From: JALORV01 sp035498175
GTDB lineage: Bacteria > Pseudomonadota > Gammaproteobacteria > Burkholderiales > Burkholderiaceae_F
Assembly: GCA_035498175.1 (NCBI GenBank)
Contig: DATKAJ010000031.1
Span: forward strand, 1-64,000
Reading direction: 5' to 3'
DNA length: 64,000 nt
The notes below the pieces were generated by a model, which was not told the origin of the DNA, did no database searches, and saw nothing but the letters and a program-made list of their open reading frames with translations. Position numbers and translations under genes: made by a program. Positions 47,652 to 56,344 of this stretch are shown here, one piece after another. Each line of letters opens with the position of its first letter. The stretch's first letter is position 1.

Positions 47652-48497
47652 ATGCTGAAACTGCTCGCAGCGGTGTGCGTGCTGCTCCTCGCCTTTGGCG
47701 CTGCAGCCCAGGAAACCGGCACGCTGAAGAAGATCAAGAACGCGAAGTCGATCGCTCTCGGCTACCGCGCCGACTCACCGCCGTTTTCGTTCACCGGGCC
47801 GGATGGTCAGCCCGCCGGATACTCGGTCGATCTGTGCAAGCGCATCGCAGCGAGCGTCGAGCGCACGCTCGGCGGAACGATCGCGGTCAAGTGGGTCCAG
47901 GTCACCGCTGCGAATCGCTTCGAACAGGTGGCCAACGGCAATGTGGACCTCGAATGCGGTAACACCACGGTGACGCTCGGCCGGCAGGAGCGATTCGACT
48001 TCTCGAACCTGACCTTCATCGACGGCGGCGCCGTGCTGGTTCTGACTGAATCGAAACTTGTCCGCCTCGGCGATTTCGCCGGCAAGACCATCGGCGTGAA
48101 GCCGGGGACGACGACCGAGACGGCACTGAAGGCAGCGCTGAAGGAACGACTGATCGACGCAAAGGTGGCCAACGTCAAGGACGACGCTGAGGCGATTGCG
48201 GCGTTGAACGACAGGCGCATCGACGGCTATGCGGCGGACCGAGTGGTGCTGGTCGGCAACGTGATCAAGGCGCAGTCCGACGTGAAGTACACGCTGGTGC
48301 AGGATGAATTCTCGTTCGAGCCCTACGCCCTGGTGATGCGTCGTGACGCGGACTTCCGGCTGGCAGTCAACCGCGCGCTGTCGCAGATCTACCGCAGTGG
48401 TGCGATATCGGACATCTTCAATCGCTGGCTGGCGCCGCTCGGCAAGCCGGGACCGCTGCTTTCGGCCATGTACTACCTGAACACGATTCCCGAGTGA
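47652..48497 (+). CDS. Amino-acid ABC transporter substrate-binding protein, orphan
   Basis: A periplasmic family-3 solute-binding protein. I take the ATG at 47652 with AAGGGATCACG upstream; the open frame begins 42 bases earlier. The 281-residue product has a signal peptide (about 1-20), then LGYRADSPPFSF and GQPAGYSVDLCKRIA, typical of glutamate/aspartate-type binders. No permease or ATPase gene is adjacent, so it either shares a transporter encoded elsewhere or acts alone. Confidence 0.85.
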   Translation: MLKLLAAVCVLLLAFGAAAQETGTLKKIKNAKSIALGYRADSPPFSFTGPDGQPAGYSVDLCKRIAASVERTLGGTIAVKWVQVTAANRFEQVANGNVDLECGNTTVTLGRQERFDFSNLTFIDGGAVLVLTESKLVRLGDFAGKTIGVKPGTTTETALKAALKERLIDAKVANVKDDAEAIAALNDRRIDGYAADRVVLVGNVIKAQSDVKYTLVQDEFSFEPYALVMRRDADFRLAVNRALSQIYRSGAISDIFNRWLAPLGKPGPLLSAMYYLNTIPE

Positions 48498-48552
48498 CCC
48501 GTCGGTCCGGCGACAACGGTCACCCTTCAGACCGTGATACCTGCTGGCGCTG

Positions 48553-48587
48553 CCACGCCGGTCCCGCAGATGCGGGCACCGGCGTGG
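48553..48587. promoter_or_regulatory. Strong hairpin downstream of the binding-protein gene
   Basis: CCACGCCGGT plus CCCGC (48553-48567), loop AGAT, then GCGGG (48572-48576), one bulged C, and ACCGGCGTGG (48578-48587): 15 base pairs. No T-run follows on either strand. It may stop or protect transcripts between two operons. A smaller stem, ACGGTC/GACCGT, lies at 48516-48535. Confidence 0.5.
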
Positions 48588-48678
48588 TGCAATCCCGCTG
48601 AACGTGGGATCAGCCCGGCGCAGTGTGGAAAAGGCGGTGCTTAACCCCGCGATCTGCCCCGTACCCTCGTGCGACAAT

Positions 48679-48704
48679 CCGCGGCCGCCGTTTTTGGGCC
48701 GCGG
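48679..48704. promoter_or_regulatory. Hairpin before the mla operon
   Basis: CCGCGGCC (48679-48686) and GGCCGCGG (48697-48704), 8 bp, with a ten-base loop containing five T. GACAAT (48673-48678) directly before it resembles a -10 box, which would place the stem at the very start of the mla mRNA. There is no clear -35. Confidence 0.35.
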
Positions 48705-48736
48705 TCATAACCGGCCCGCGGCATGCGCTGATCCCG

Positions 48737-49552
48737 ATGGCCCAGACCTACATCCCCGACGCGCTCGTCGCGATCGATCAGATGACGTTCGGTTACGACC
48801 GACGTTTGGTGCTGTCGGACATTTCGATGGTGTTCCCGCGCGGCAAAGTGATCGCCATCATGGGCGGATCCGGCTGCGGCAAGACGACGTTGCTGCGCTT
48901 GATCGGCGGCGTGCTGACGCCGGAGAAGGGGACGATCACATTCGACGGCGCGCCGGTGGATCCGCACGACCGCGAATCGCTGTATGCCCTGCGGCGGCGG
49001 GTGGGGATGCTGTTCCAGTTCGGTGCGCTGTTCACTGATCTGACGGTGTTCGACAACGTCGCTTTCCCGCTGCGGGAACACACGCGCCTGCCGGAAGCGA
49101 TGATCCGCGATCTCGTGCTGATGAAGCTCAACGCGGTCGGCCTGCGTGGTGCTGCGTATCTCAAGCCTGCGGACCTGTCGGGAGGCATGGCGCGCCGCGT
49201 CGCTCTGGCGCGCGCAATTGCGCTCGACCCGGATCTGATCATGTACGACGAACCGTTCGCCGGTCTCGATCCCATTTCGCTTGGTGTGGCTGCCAACCTG
49301 ATCCGGCGCCTCAACGACGCGACCGGCGCCACGTCGCTGGTCGTATCCCACGATGTACACGAGTGCTTCCTGATCAGCGATTACGCCTACGTGATCTCGG
49401 GCGGCCGCATCGTTGGCCATGGCACGCCCAGGGAAGTGGAAAACTCCGACGACCCGGAAGTCCGCCAGTTCATCCGTGGCGAGCCTGACGGTCCAGTCCG
49501 GTTCCATTACCCGGCGCGCGAATACGCCGAAGATCTCGGCCTGCGTCGATGA
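48737..49552 (+). CDS. mlaF: Phospholipid ABC transporter ATPase MlaF
   Basis: MlaF powers the Mla system, which moves phospholipids between the membranes to keep the outer leaflet asymmetric. I take the ATG at 48737 (271 residues); the open frame from 48623 lacks similarity. Walker A GGSGCGKTT is at 43-51, signature LSGGMARR, and Walker B LIMYDEPFAGLDP. The mlaE start overlaps its stop. Confidence 0.95.
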   Translation: MAQTYIPDALVAIDQMTFGYDRRLVLSDISMVFPRGKVIAIMGGSGCGKTTLLRLIGGVLTPEKGTITFDGAPVDPHDRESLYALRRRVGMLFQFGALFTDLTVFDNVAFPLREHTRLPEAMIRDLVLMKLNAVGLRGAAYLKPADLSGGMARRVALARAIALDPDLIMYDEPFAGLDPISLGVAANLIRRLNDATGATSLVVSHDVHECFLISDYAYVISGGRIVGHGTPREVENSDDPEVRQFIRGEPDGPVRFHYPAREYAEDLGLRR

Positions 49553-50340
49553 CGGCCTCGAACCTGCTCCCCGCGCTCGGCCGCCGTGCAATCAACCTGC
49601 TGCAGCGGCTCGGGCACAGCGCGTTCTTCCTTCTCGACCTGGTGCGCAACACACCGACCGCGTTGCGGCGCTTCTACCTGGTCATTGCGCAGGTCCATGC
49701 GATCGGCAACTACTCGCTGGTCATCATTGCCGCTTCGGGCCTGGCGGTCGGCTTCGTGCTGGCACTGCAGGGCTACTACACGCTGTCGCGCTATGGCGCG
49801 GCGGAGTCGCTTGGCCTGCTGGTTGCGCTGTCGCTGGTGCGCGAACTCGGTCCGGTCGTGACCGGCCTGCTGTTCGCCGGACGCGCGGGCACGTCGCTGA
49901 CGGCCGAGATCGGGCTGATGAAGGCCGGCGAGCAACTCGCCGCGATGGAGATGATGGCCGTGGACCCGAAGTCGCGCGTGCTCGCGCCGCGCTTCGTCGC
50001 TGGAGCAATCTCGATGCCGCTGCTCGCGGCAATATTCTCGGCGGTCGGCATCATGGGAGGTTACGTCGTCGGCGTGCTGATGATCGGCATCGATCCCGGC
50101 GCGTTCTGGTCGCAGATGCAGAGCGGTGTCGACGTCTGGGACGACGTGGGCAACGGCATCATCAAGAGCGTGGTCTTCGGCGTCGCCTGCACCTTCATCG
50201 CGCTGTACCAGGGCTATGAAGCCGAGGCAACGCCGGAGGGCGTATCGCAGGCGACCACACGCACGGTGGTCATCTCTTCGCTCGCGGTGCTGGGACTCGA
50301 TTTCGTACTGACCGCATTGATGTTCAGCACGCCGCGCTAG
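49549..50340 (+). CDS. mlaE: Phospholipid ABC transporter permease MlaE
   Basis: The inner-membrane permease of the MlaFEDB complex. The 263-residue product has five or six membrane segments and the family's LVRELGPVVTGLLFAGRAGTSLTAEIG coupling region. It overlaps mlaF upstream and lies 23 bases before mlaD. Confidence 0.95.
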   Translation: MTASNLLPALGRRAINLLQRLGHSAFFLLDLVRNTPTALRRFYLVIAQVHAIGNYSLVIIAASGLAVGFVLALQGYYTLSRYGAAESLGLLVALSLVRELGPVVTGLLFAGRAGTSLTAEIGLMKAGEQLAAMEMMAVDPKSRVLAPRFVAGAISMPLLAAIFSAVGIMGGYVVGVLMIGIDPGAFWSQMQSGVDVWDDVGNGIIKSVVFGVACTFIALYQGYEAEATPEGVSQATTRTVVISSLAVLGLDFVLTALMFSTPR

Positions 50341-50363
50341 CGGAATGCTGCAGGAGTCGCTCG

Positions 50364-50834
50364 ATGGGACGCAAGGGAATCGAAACACTGGTCGGGGTCT
50401 TCGTGCTGCTGGGCCTGCTTGGAGTCGTCTTTCTCGCGTTGAAGGCGGCCAATCTCGCCAGCTTCAGCACCGGTCCCACGTATGCGATCACCGCCCGATT
50501 CGACAATATCGGCGGCCTGAAGGTCCGCGCGCCGGTGAAGAGCGCCGGTGTCACGGTCGGCCGTGTGACGGCGATCGCACTCGATCCGCAGACTTACCAG
50601 GGGCGGGTCACGATGGAACTCGATGCGAACGTGAAGTTTCCGACCGACACCTCGGCCAAGATCCTCACTGCCGGACTGCTTGGCGACCAGTACATCGGGC
50701 TCGAGCCGGGCGGGTCTGACAAGAGCCTCGGCTCCGGCGACCAGATCAGGATGACGCAGTCGGCCGTCGTCCTCGAAAACCTGATCGGTCAGTTCCTCTA
50801 CAACAAGGCCGCCGAAGGCGCTGAAAAGAAGTAA
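50364..50834 (+). CDS. mlaD: Lipid-binding MCE protein MlaD
   Basis: MlaD forms a hexameric ring that binds phospholipid on the periplasmic side. The 156-residue product has one N-terminal membrane segment (about residues 8-28) and one MCE domain (about 39-117; DNIGGLKVRAPVKSAGVTVGRV). A short charged tail follows. Confidence 0.95.
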   Translation: MGRKGIETLVGVFVLLGLLGVVFLALKAANLASFSTGPTYAITARFDNIGGLKVRAPVKSAGVTVGRVTAIALDPQTYQGRVTMELDANVKFPTDTSAKILTAGLLGDQYIGLEPGGSDKSLGSGDQIRMTQSAVVLENLIGQFLYNKAAEGAEKK

Positions 50835-50863
50835 GGGCGGGAGTGCGGTTGCCGCAGTTGATC

Positions 50864-51682
50864 ATGGACCTCCGAATGCGTCGCGTCGCATGTCTCGCTG
50901 TGCTGGTGGCAGGGCTCGCGGGCTGCGCAACCATCCCCCCAAATGCGGGGCAGGACCCGCGCGATCCCTGGGAGAAGTTCAACCGCAACGTCTTTGCCTT
51001 CAACGACGGCTTCGACGCAGCCATCCTGAAGCCCCTGGCCGAGCTGTATTCCAAGCTCCCCAACGGGATCCGCGATTGCCTGTCGAACGCGTTCCTGAAC
51101 CTGCGCGGACCGTCGACCGCGATCAACAACACGCTCCAGGGCAAGCCGGCCGAAGGCCTGTCTGACCTCGGCCGCTTCGCGATCAATACCACCGTTGGGA
51201 TCGTCGGGTGTTTCGACGTGGCGAGCCGGCTCGGCCTCGAACAGCACCGTGAAGACTTCGGCCAGACGCTCGGCGTGTGGGGCTTCGGTCCGGGTCCGTA
51301 TCTCGTGATCCCGATCTTTGGGCCCAGCAGCGTGCGGGACGCGGCCGGCATCTACCTCGTCGAGCCCTTTCTCGATCTGAATTTCTACATCAACTATCCG
51401 GGCATCGAATACTCCGTGTTTGCACTGCGCGTGGTCAACGAACGAGCCCAGCTCCTGCCGGCCGACCGGCTGATACGCGAGGCGGCGCTCGATCGATACA
51501 CTTTCATCCGCGATGGTTACCTGCAGCGCAGGCGTAGCCTCGTTTACGACGGTAATCCACCGCCTGAGCCGGAAGTGGACAAGGACGAGGACGATGCCGA
51601 ACCGGAGAAGGCTCCTTCAGCCGAGCCGGAACCGGGTGCACCGTCCGTCGAGCCGGGCGTTAAGCCATCAGGCGAAGAGTGA
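50864..51682 (+). CDS. mlaA: Outer-membrane lipoprotein MlaA (VacJ)
   Basis: MlaA removes mislocalised phospholipids from the outer leaflet and passes them to MlaC. The signal ends in lipobox LAGC and the conserved DPWEKFNRNVFAFNDGFD follows. Three starts are possible (GTG 50843, ATG 50864, ATG 50876); I chose 50864 because it gives a normal signal peptide, though none has a good ribosome binding site. The C-terminal 40 residues are rich in Pro, Glu and Asp. In E. coli mlaA is not in the mla operon; here it is. Confidence 0.92.
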   Translation: MDLRMRRVACLAVLVAGLAGCATIPPNAGQDPRDPWEKFNRNVFAFNDGFDAAILKPLAELYSKLPNGIRDCLSNAFLNLRGPSTAINNTLQGKPAEGLSDLGRFAINTTVGIVGCFDVASRLGLEQHREDFGQTLGVWGFGPGPYLVIPIFGPSSVRDAAGIYLVEPFLDLNFYINYPGIEYSVFALRVVNERAQLLPADRLIREAALDRYTFIRDGYLQRRRSLVYDGNPPPEPEVDKDEDDAEPEKAPSAEPEPGAPSVEPGVKPSGEE

Positions 51683-51747
51683 TGCAAACGCCATGTCGCT
51701 GCGCGGCTGACAGCTGGTCGATCTGGCCGCGCAACCTGGAGTCCCTG

Positions 51748-52380
51748 ATGCAGAAGTTGCTGAGAATCGTGATGCTGACCGCCGCGGCACTGTTGCCCGC
51801 CGGCACCGCATGGTCGCAGGTCTCCACCGCCGCGCCCGACACGATGGTGCGCGACCTGACGACCGAGGTGCTCGACGCCATCCGCGCCGACCAGAGCATC
51901 GCCGGCGGCGATCTAAGCCGCGTGCAGAAGCTGGTGGACGAGAAGATCCTGCCCTACGTCGACTTCCAGAAGATGACGCAGCTCGCCGTAGGGCGTGGCT
52001 GGCGCAGCGCCACGCCCGAGCAGCGGACTGCGCTGACGCGTGAATTCCGTACGCTGCTCGTACGGACCTACAGCGGTGCGCTGTCGCAGGTGAAGGATCA
52101 CAAGGTGCAGATGAAGCCGTTCCGCGCGCAGCCGAACGATGCCGACGTCGTCGTCCGCACGAGTGTGGTGCCATCACGCGGCGAACCCATTCAGCTCGAC
52201 TACCGCCTCGAGAAGCTGGAATCCGGCTGGAAGATCTACGACGTCAACGTGCTCGGTGTCTGGCTGGTCGAAAATTACAAGACTCAGTTCGCGGGTGAAA
52301 TCAATGCGGGCGGCGTCGACGGCCTGATCAAGTCGTTGACCGACCGCAACCGCCAGCTCGCCGAAGCCAAGAAGGCCTGA
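51748..52380 (+). CDS. mlaC: Periplasmic phospholipid carrier MlaC
   Basis: MlaC shuttles phospholipid between MlaA and the MlaFEDB complex. I take the ATG at 51748 with GGAG upstream (210 residues). A signal peptide (about 1-23) is followed by the family core VDFQKMTQLAVGRGWRSATPEQ. The open frame from 51679 reaches back across the mlaA stop. Confidence 0.94.
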   Translation: MQKLLRIVMLTAAALLPAGTAWSQVSTAAPDTMVRDLTTEVLDAIRADQSIAGGDLSRVQKLVDEKILPYVDFQKMTQLAVGRGWRSATPEQRTALTREFRTLLVRTYSGALSQVKDHKVQMKPFRAQPNDADVVVRTSVVPSRGEPIQLDYRLEKLESGWKIYDVNVLGVWLVENYKTQFAGEINAGGVDGLIKSLTDRNRQLAEAKKA

Positions 52381-52386
52381 GCCGAG

Positions 52387-52659
52387 ATGCGGGTCGAGGC
52401 GCGCGAGATCGCCATGGCCAACGCGGCCGAGCTGACGGTCGCGGGCCGCGCGGCCATTGCCCAGGGCGATCCGGTGTTCGACCTCAGCGCCGTCGCGCGC
52501 TGCGATTCTTCAGCCGTGGCGATGCTGCTCGACTGGCAACGCGAAGCCGCGGCGCGCGGTGTGAAGCTGCAAGTGACCGGCATACCCTCCGGACTGGTCA
52601 GCCTAGCCGAGGTCTACGGCGTCACTGCGCTGCTGCCAGCGCTGCCTCCGAACGTCTGA
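52387..52659 (+). CDS. mlaB: STAS-domain protein MlaB
   Basis: MlaB is the cytoplasmic STAS subunit that stabilises MlaF. The 90-residue product has the STAS core FDLSAVARCDSSAVAMLLDW. It starts six bases after mlaC and completes the FEDACB set. Confidence 0.9.
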   Translation: MRVEAREIAMANAAELTVAGRAAIAQGDPVFDLSAVARCDSSAVAMLLDWQREAAARGVKLQVTGIPSGLVSLAEVYGVTALLPALPPNV

Positions 52660-52691
52660 CGCGCAACGCCGGAAGCGCGCGGCGAGGAACC

Positions 52692-52697
52692 TATAAT
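52692..52697 (+). promoter_or_regulatory. -10 box upstream of the second ABC exporter
   Basis: A perfect TATAAT lies 46 bases before the GTG start of the ATPase gene. No convincing -35 is seen at 16-18 bases upstream. It may give the exporter its own transcript within the mla-to-murA run. Confidence 0.4.
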
Positions 52698-52743
52698 CCG
52701 CAATTCCTCGTCGAGGCCGTCGGGCACTTCGACGCCCGCCGCC

Positions 52744-53670
52744 GTGACAGCCGCCATCCAGGTTACCTCCGTCTCCAAGCGCTACGGCTCGCTCGTGGCG
52801 CTGGATGCAGTCGACCTGCGGATCGAGTCGGGCGAATTCTTCGGATTGCTGGGTCCCAACGGTGCGGGCAAGACGACGCTGATCTCGATCGTCGCGGGAC
52901 TCGTGCGCGCCACGGCCGGGCGCGTCGCGATCATGGGTCACGACGTCGTCGACGACTTCCGCGCAGCTCGCCTGGCCGTCGGAGTTGTGCCGCAGGAGCT
53001 CGCCTTCGACCCGTTCTTCACGGTCCGCGAGACGCTCACCTTCCAGTCGGGCTATTTCGGACTGCGTCACAACGCCGCCTGGATCGACGAGGTGCTTGCA
53101 AATCTTGGACTGGCGGGCAAGGCCGACGCGAACACGCGCGCGCTCTCGGGCGGCATGAAGCGCCGGCTGCTCGTCGCGCAGGCCCTGGTCCATAAGCCGC
53201 CAGTGATTGTCCTCGACGAGCCAACCGCGGGCGTCGACGTCGAGCTGCGCCAGACGCTCTGGCAGTTCATCCGCCGACTCAACCGCGAGGGCCACACGAT
53301 CGTGCTGACCACGCACTATCTCGAGGAAGCACAGGCCCTTTGCGAACGGATCGCGATGCTCAAGGCGGGTCGCATCGTTGCACTCGACACGACGCGCGCG
53401 CTGCTGGCGCATCTCGCCGGCCTGCAGCTGACGATGCGGCCACGCGGAACGCCGCCGCCGTCGGTGCTGGCGCACCGAATCGGCGAGCGCGACGGCGTGC
53501 TGACGCTGCGGCTGGCCGACGCCGCTGGCGTGGCCCGCGTGCTGTCCGAATGCGCCGCGGCGGGCTGCGTCGTCGAAGACCTTGAAGTGGGACACGCAGA
53601 TCTCGAGGACGTGTTCCTGCAGTTGATGTCCGAGCACCCGTGGGCGGCGATGGAGCTTGTCGGCGCATGA
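52744..53670 (+). CDS. ABC exporter ATP-binding protein (YadG/NodI-like)
   Basis: The 308-residue product starts at GTG and has Walker A GPNGAGKTT (about residues 38-46), signature LSGGMKRR and VIVLDEPTAGVDVELR, plus a C-terminal extension of about 90 residues. It is of the same class as the ATPase at 16247, but the two differ clearly. A conserved neighbour of mla and murA in betaproteobacteria. Substrate unknown. Confidence 0.88.
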   Translation: MTAAIQVTSVSKRYGSLVALDAVDLRIESGEFFGLLGPNGAGKTTLISIVAGLVRATAGRVAIMGHDVVDDFRAARLAVGVVPQELAFDPFFTVRETLTFQSGYFGLRHNAAWIDEVLANLGLAGKADANTRALSGGMKRRLLVAQALVHKPPVIVLDEPTAGVDVELRQTLWQFIRRLNREGHTIVLTTHYLEEAQALCERIAMLKAGRIVALDTTRALLAHLAGLQLTMRPRGTPPPSVLAHRIGERDGVLTLRLADAAGVARVLSECAAAGCVVEDLEVGHADLEDVFLQLMSEHPWAAMELVGA

Positions 53671-53810
53671 ACGCACTGCCAGGCGCCTCTCGGCGCGGTG
53701 TACAGGCCGCGGCGGCGATGTGGCCGCGACGGCACACCGGCGCCGACGCGATTTCGGCGCTCATTCGCAGCCGAGCTCGATCCGCAGCGCGCGGCGCGGG
53801 GGTTCGATGA
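53667..53810 (+). other. 47-codon open frame bridging the exporter genes
   Basis: An ATG at 53667 overlaps the ATPase stop (ATGA) and opens a frame of 47 codons that ends with a TGA overlapping the permease ATG (53807-53810). The peptide is Ala/Arg-rich with no recognised domain. It could be a coupling frame that keeps ribosomes moving to the permease, or a chance arrangement. Confidence 0.25.
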
Positions 53811-54607
53811 GCACCACTGTGCTCGCTTCGGCGATCCCGGCGTCGTCACCGGCGGTGGCCTTCCGCACCTTGCTGGCGAAGGAGATGCTGCGGTTCTGGA
53901 AGGTCAGCTTTCAGACGATTGCGGCGCCGGTACTGACAGCGGTGCTCTACCTGCTGGTCTTCGGCCAGGTCCTCGCGGAGCACGTCGAGGCCTTTCCGGG
54001 CGTGAGCTACGTTTCGTTCCTGATTCCCGGCCTGGTCATGATGTCGGTGCTGCAGAACGCCTTCGCCAACTCCTCGTCCAGCCTGATCCAGTCCAAGATC
54101 ATGGGCAGCCTCGTCTTCGTGCTGCTGCCTCCGTTCTCGCATTGGCAGATCTTCGGCGCCTATGTACTGGCGTCGATCGTGCGTGGCCTCGTCGTCGGAC
54201 TCGGCGTCTTCGTGGTCGCCGTCTGGTTCGGACCGCCCGCGTGCAAGGCACCGCTCTGGATTCTGGTCTTTGCACTGGCGGGCAGCGCGATGCTCGGCGC
54301 GCTCGGCGTGATCGCCGGCATCTGGGCGGACAAGTTCGACCAGCTGGCGGCGTTCCAGAACTTCGTGGTGATGCCTGCTACCTTCCTGTCTGGCGTGTTC
54401 TACTCGGTGCACGGCCTGCCGCTGTTCTGGCAGGGCGTATCGCACCTGAATCCCTTCTTCTACATGATCGACGGTTTCCGCTACGGCTTCTTTGCGCAGT
54501 CGGATGTGTCGCCGTGGATCAGTCTGGCCGTCGTATCGGCTGCGCTGCTGGCGACGACCGCGGTCGCGGCGCGGCTGCTGCAGCGTGGCTACAAACTGAG
54601 GCAGTGA
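53807..54607 (+). CDS. ABC-2 type permease (YadH/NodJ-like)
   Basis: Membrane subunit paired with the preceding ATPase. The 266-residue product has about six membrane segments and the ABC-2 signature FVVMPATFLSGVFYSVHGLP. The ATG at 53807 follows GGGGG; the same frame is open further upstream, so an earlier start cannot be excluded. Confidence 0.87.
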   Translation: MSTTVLASAIPASSPAVAFRTLLAKEMLRFWKVSFQTIAAPVLTAVLYLLVFGQVLAEHVEAFPGVSYVSFLIPGLVMMSVLQNAFANSSSSLIQSKIMGSLVFVLLPPFSHWQIFGAYVLASIVRGLVVGLGVFVVAVWFGPPACKAPLWILVFALAGSAMLGALGVIAGIWADKFDQLAAFQNFVVMPATFLSGVFYSVHGLPLFWQGVSHLNPFFYMIDGFRYGFFAQSDVSPWISLAVVSAALLATTAVAARLLQRGYKLRQ

Positions 54608-54627
54608 GGGACGCCGGCGGAGACCCC

Positions 54628-54873
54628 ATGGAGCCGACCCCCGAGGACATTCGTCGCTACATCGCGGCCGGGCTCGATTGCAGCGTGCTGCAGGTCGAAG
54701 GCGACGGCCGTCATTTCAGCGCGCTGATCGTCAGCCCGGCGTTCGAGGGCAAGTCGCGCGTCGCGCGGCACCAGCTGGTCTACGCGGCGCTGGGCGAACG
54801 GATGCGCGAGGAGGTCCACGCGCTGTCGATGCGGACGCTGACACCGGGGGAGCACCGGTCCGCCGCGCCATGA
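54628..54873 (+). CDS. ibaG: BolA-family protein IbaG (YrbA)
   Basis: IbaG works with monothiol glutaredoxin in iron-sulfur handling. The 81-residue product has the BolA fold with the conserved HFSALIVSPAFEGKSRVARHQLVYAALG. Gene order ibaG-murA is also found in E. coli, which supports this call over BolA itself. Confidence 0.9.
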   Translation: MEPTPEDIRRYIAAGLDCSVLQVEGDGRHFSALIVSPAFEGKSRVARHQLVYAALGERMREEVHALSMRTLTPGEHRSAAP

Positions 54874-54985
54874 CAGGAACTACACCTTCACCGCGACTTC
54901 ACCTGGGCTTCCGAGTGCTTTCGCGCAACCGACGGATGCTGGGTCGCAGTCCGCAGTCCGCGGACGCGACGCCAGGAGCCCAGCC

Positions 54986-56326
54986 ATGCCCGACAGTCCC
55001 TCACGACCGCGCGACCGCCATGTCCGCATCACGCGACCGGTGGTGCTCCGCCGGCCCGAAACGCCAGCTGCGGCAATGGACAAGCTGAAGATCGGCGGCG
55101 GCGTGCCGCTTGCTGGCGAGATCGACATCTCGGGCGCCAAGAATGCCGCGCTGCCGATCCTGTGCGCGGCGCTGCTGACGAGCGAGGATCTCGTCGTCGA
55201 CAACGTGCCGCAGCTCCAGGACGTCGCGACCGCGCAGAAACTGCTGCGGCAGATGGGCGTTACGGTCGAGAGCGAAGCGCGGACGATCCGGCTCAATGCC
55301 GCGTCGATCGATCGGCCGGAAGCGCCGTACGAACTGGTCAAGACGATGCGGGCGGCCATCCTCGTGCTCGGGCCGCTGGTGGCGCGCTGTGGTCGCGCGC
55401 GCGTCAGCCTGCCGGGCGGCTGCGCGATCGGAGCCCGCCCGGTGGACCAGCACATCAAGGGGCTGGAAGCCATGGGCGCGGCGATCCGCATCGAGGGCGG
55501 CTATCTGATCGCCGAAGCCGCGCGTCTCAAGGGCACCCGCATCGTGACGGACATGGTGACAGTCACCGGCACCGAGAACCTGATGATGGCCGCGACGCTC
55601 GCCGAGGGCGAGACGCTGATCGAGAACGCGGCGCGCGAGCCCGAGGTGGCCGACCTTGCCGCGGCACTCAGCGCGATGGGCGCACGCATCGAGGGCGCCG
55701 GCAGCGACCGCATCGTCGTGCATGGCGTCGAGCGGCTGCACGCCGCGCGCCACCGCGTGATGCCGGATCGCATCGAGACGGGCACCTTCCTGTGCGCGGT
55801 GGCCGCCGCCGGCGGCGACGTCGTCCTGCGCGGTGCGGCGCCGGCGACGCTCGACGCGGTGCTCGACAAGCTGCGCGAGGCTGGCGCCGTTCTCGACTGC
55901 GGCCCGGACCACATCCGTGTTCGCATGCACGGCCGCCCGCATTCGGTGAGCCTGCGGACGGCACCCTATCCGGCGTTTCCGACCGACATGCAGGCCCAGT
56001 TCATGGCGCTGAACAGCATCGCGGATGGCGTGGGGCGCGTGACCGAGACGATCTTCGAGAACCGTTTCATGCATGTCCTGGAACTGCAGCGCCTGGGGGC
56101 CAATATCGCAATTGAAGGCAACACGGCGATGGTGCAGGGTGTCGAGCACCTGACCGGCGCACCGGTCATGGCCACCGACCTGCGCGCATCGGCGAGCCTC
56201 GTCGTCGCAGCGCTGGTTGCGCAGGGCGAAACGATCGTCGATCGCATTTACCATCTCGATCGCGGCTACGAGGCGATGGAGTCGAAACTCGCGGGTGTCG
56301 GCGCCCGCATCGAACGCGTCAGGTAG
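54986..56326 (+). CDS. murA: UDP-N-acetylglucosamine 1-carboxyvinyltransferase
   Basis: MurA performs the first committed step of peptidoglycan synthesis and is the target of fosfomycin. The ATG at 54986 has AGGAG seven bases upstream and gives 446 residues. The family start is the ATG at 55076 (MDKLKIGGGVPLAGEI; 416 residues), which has no visible ribosome binding site. Counting from 55076, Lys22-Asn23 and fosfomycin-target Cys116 (LPGGCAIGARPVD) are present. The extra 30 residues are Arg/Pro-rich without known function. I keep the upstream start because of its ribosome binding site, with the alternative open. Confidence 0.93.
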   Translation: MPDSPSRPRDRHVRITRPVVLRRPETPAAAMDKLKIGGGVPLAGEIDISGAKNAALPILCAALLTSEDLVVDNVPQLQDVATAQKLLRQMGVTVESEARTIRLNAASIDRPEAPYELVKTMRAAILVLGPLVARCGRARVSLPGGCAIGARPVDQHIKGLEAMGAAIRIEGGYLIAEAARLKGTRIVTDMVTVTGTENLMMAATLAEGETLIENAAREPEVADLAAALSAMGARIEGAGSDRIVVHGVERLHAARHRVMPDRIETGTFLCAVAAAGGDVVLRGAAPATLDAVLDKLREAGAVLDCGPDHIRVRMHGRPHSVSLRTAPYPAFPTDMQAQFMALNSIADGVGRVTETIFENRFMHVLELQRLGANIAIEGNTAMVQGVEHLTGAPVMATDLRASASLVVAALVAQGETIVDRIYHLDRGYEAMESKLAGVGARIERVR

Positions 56327-56344
56327 CGCGCGATTGCACAAACG

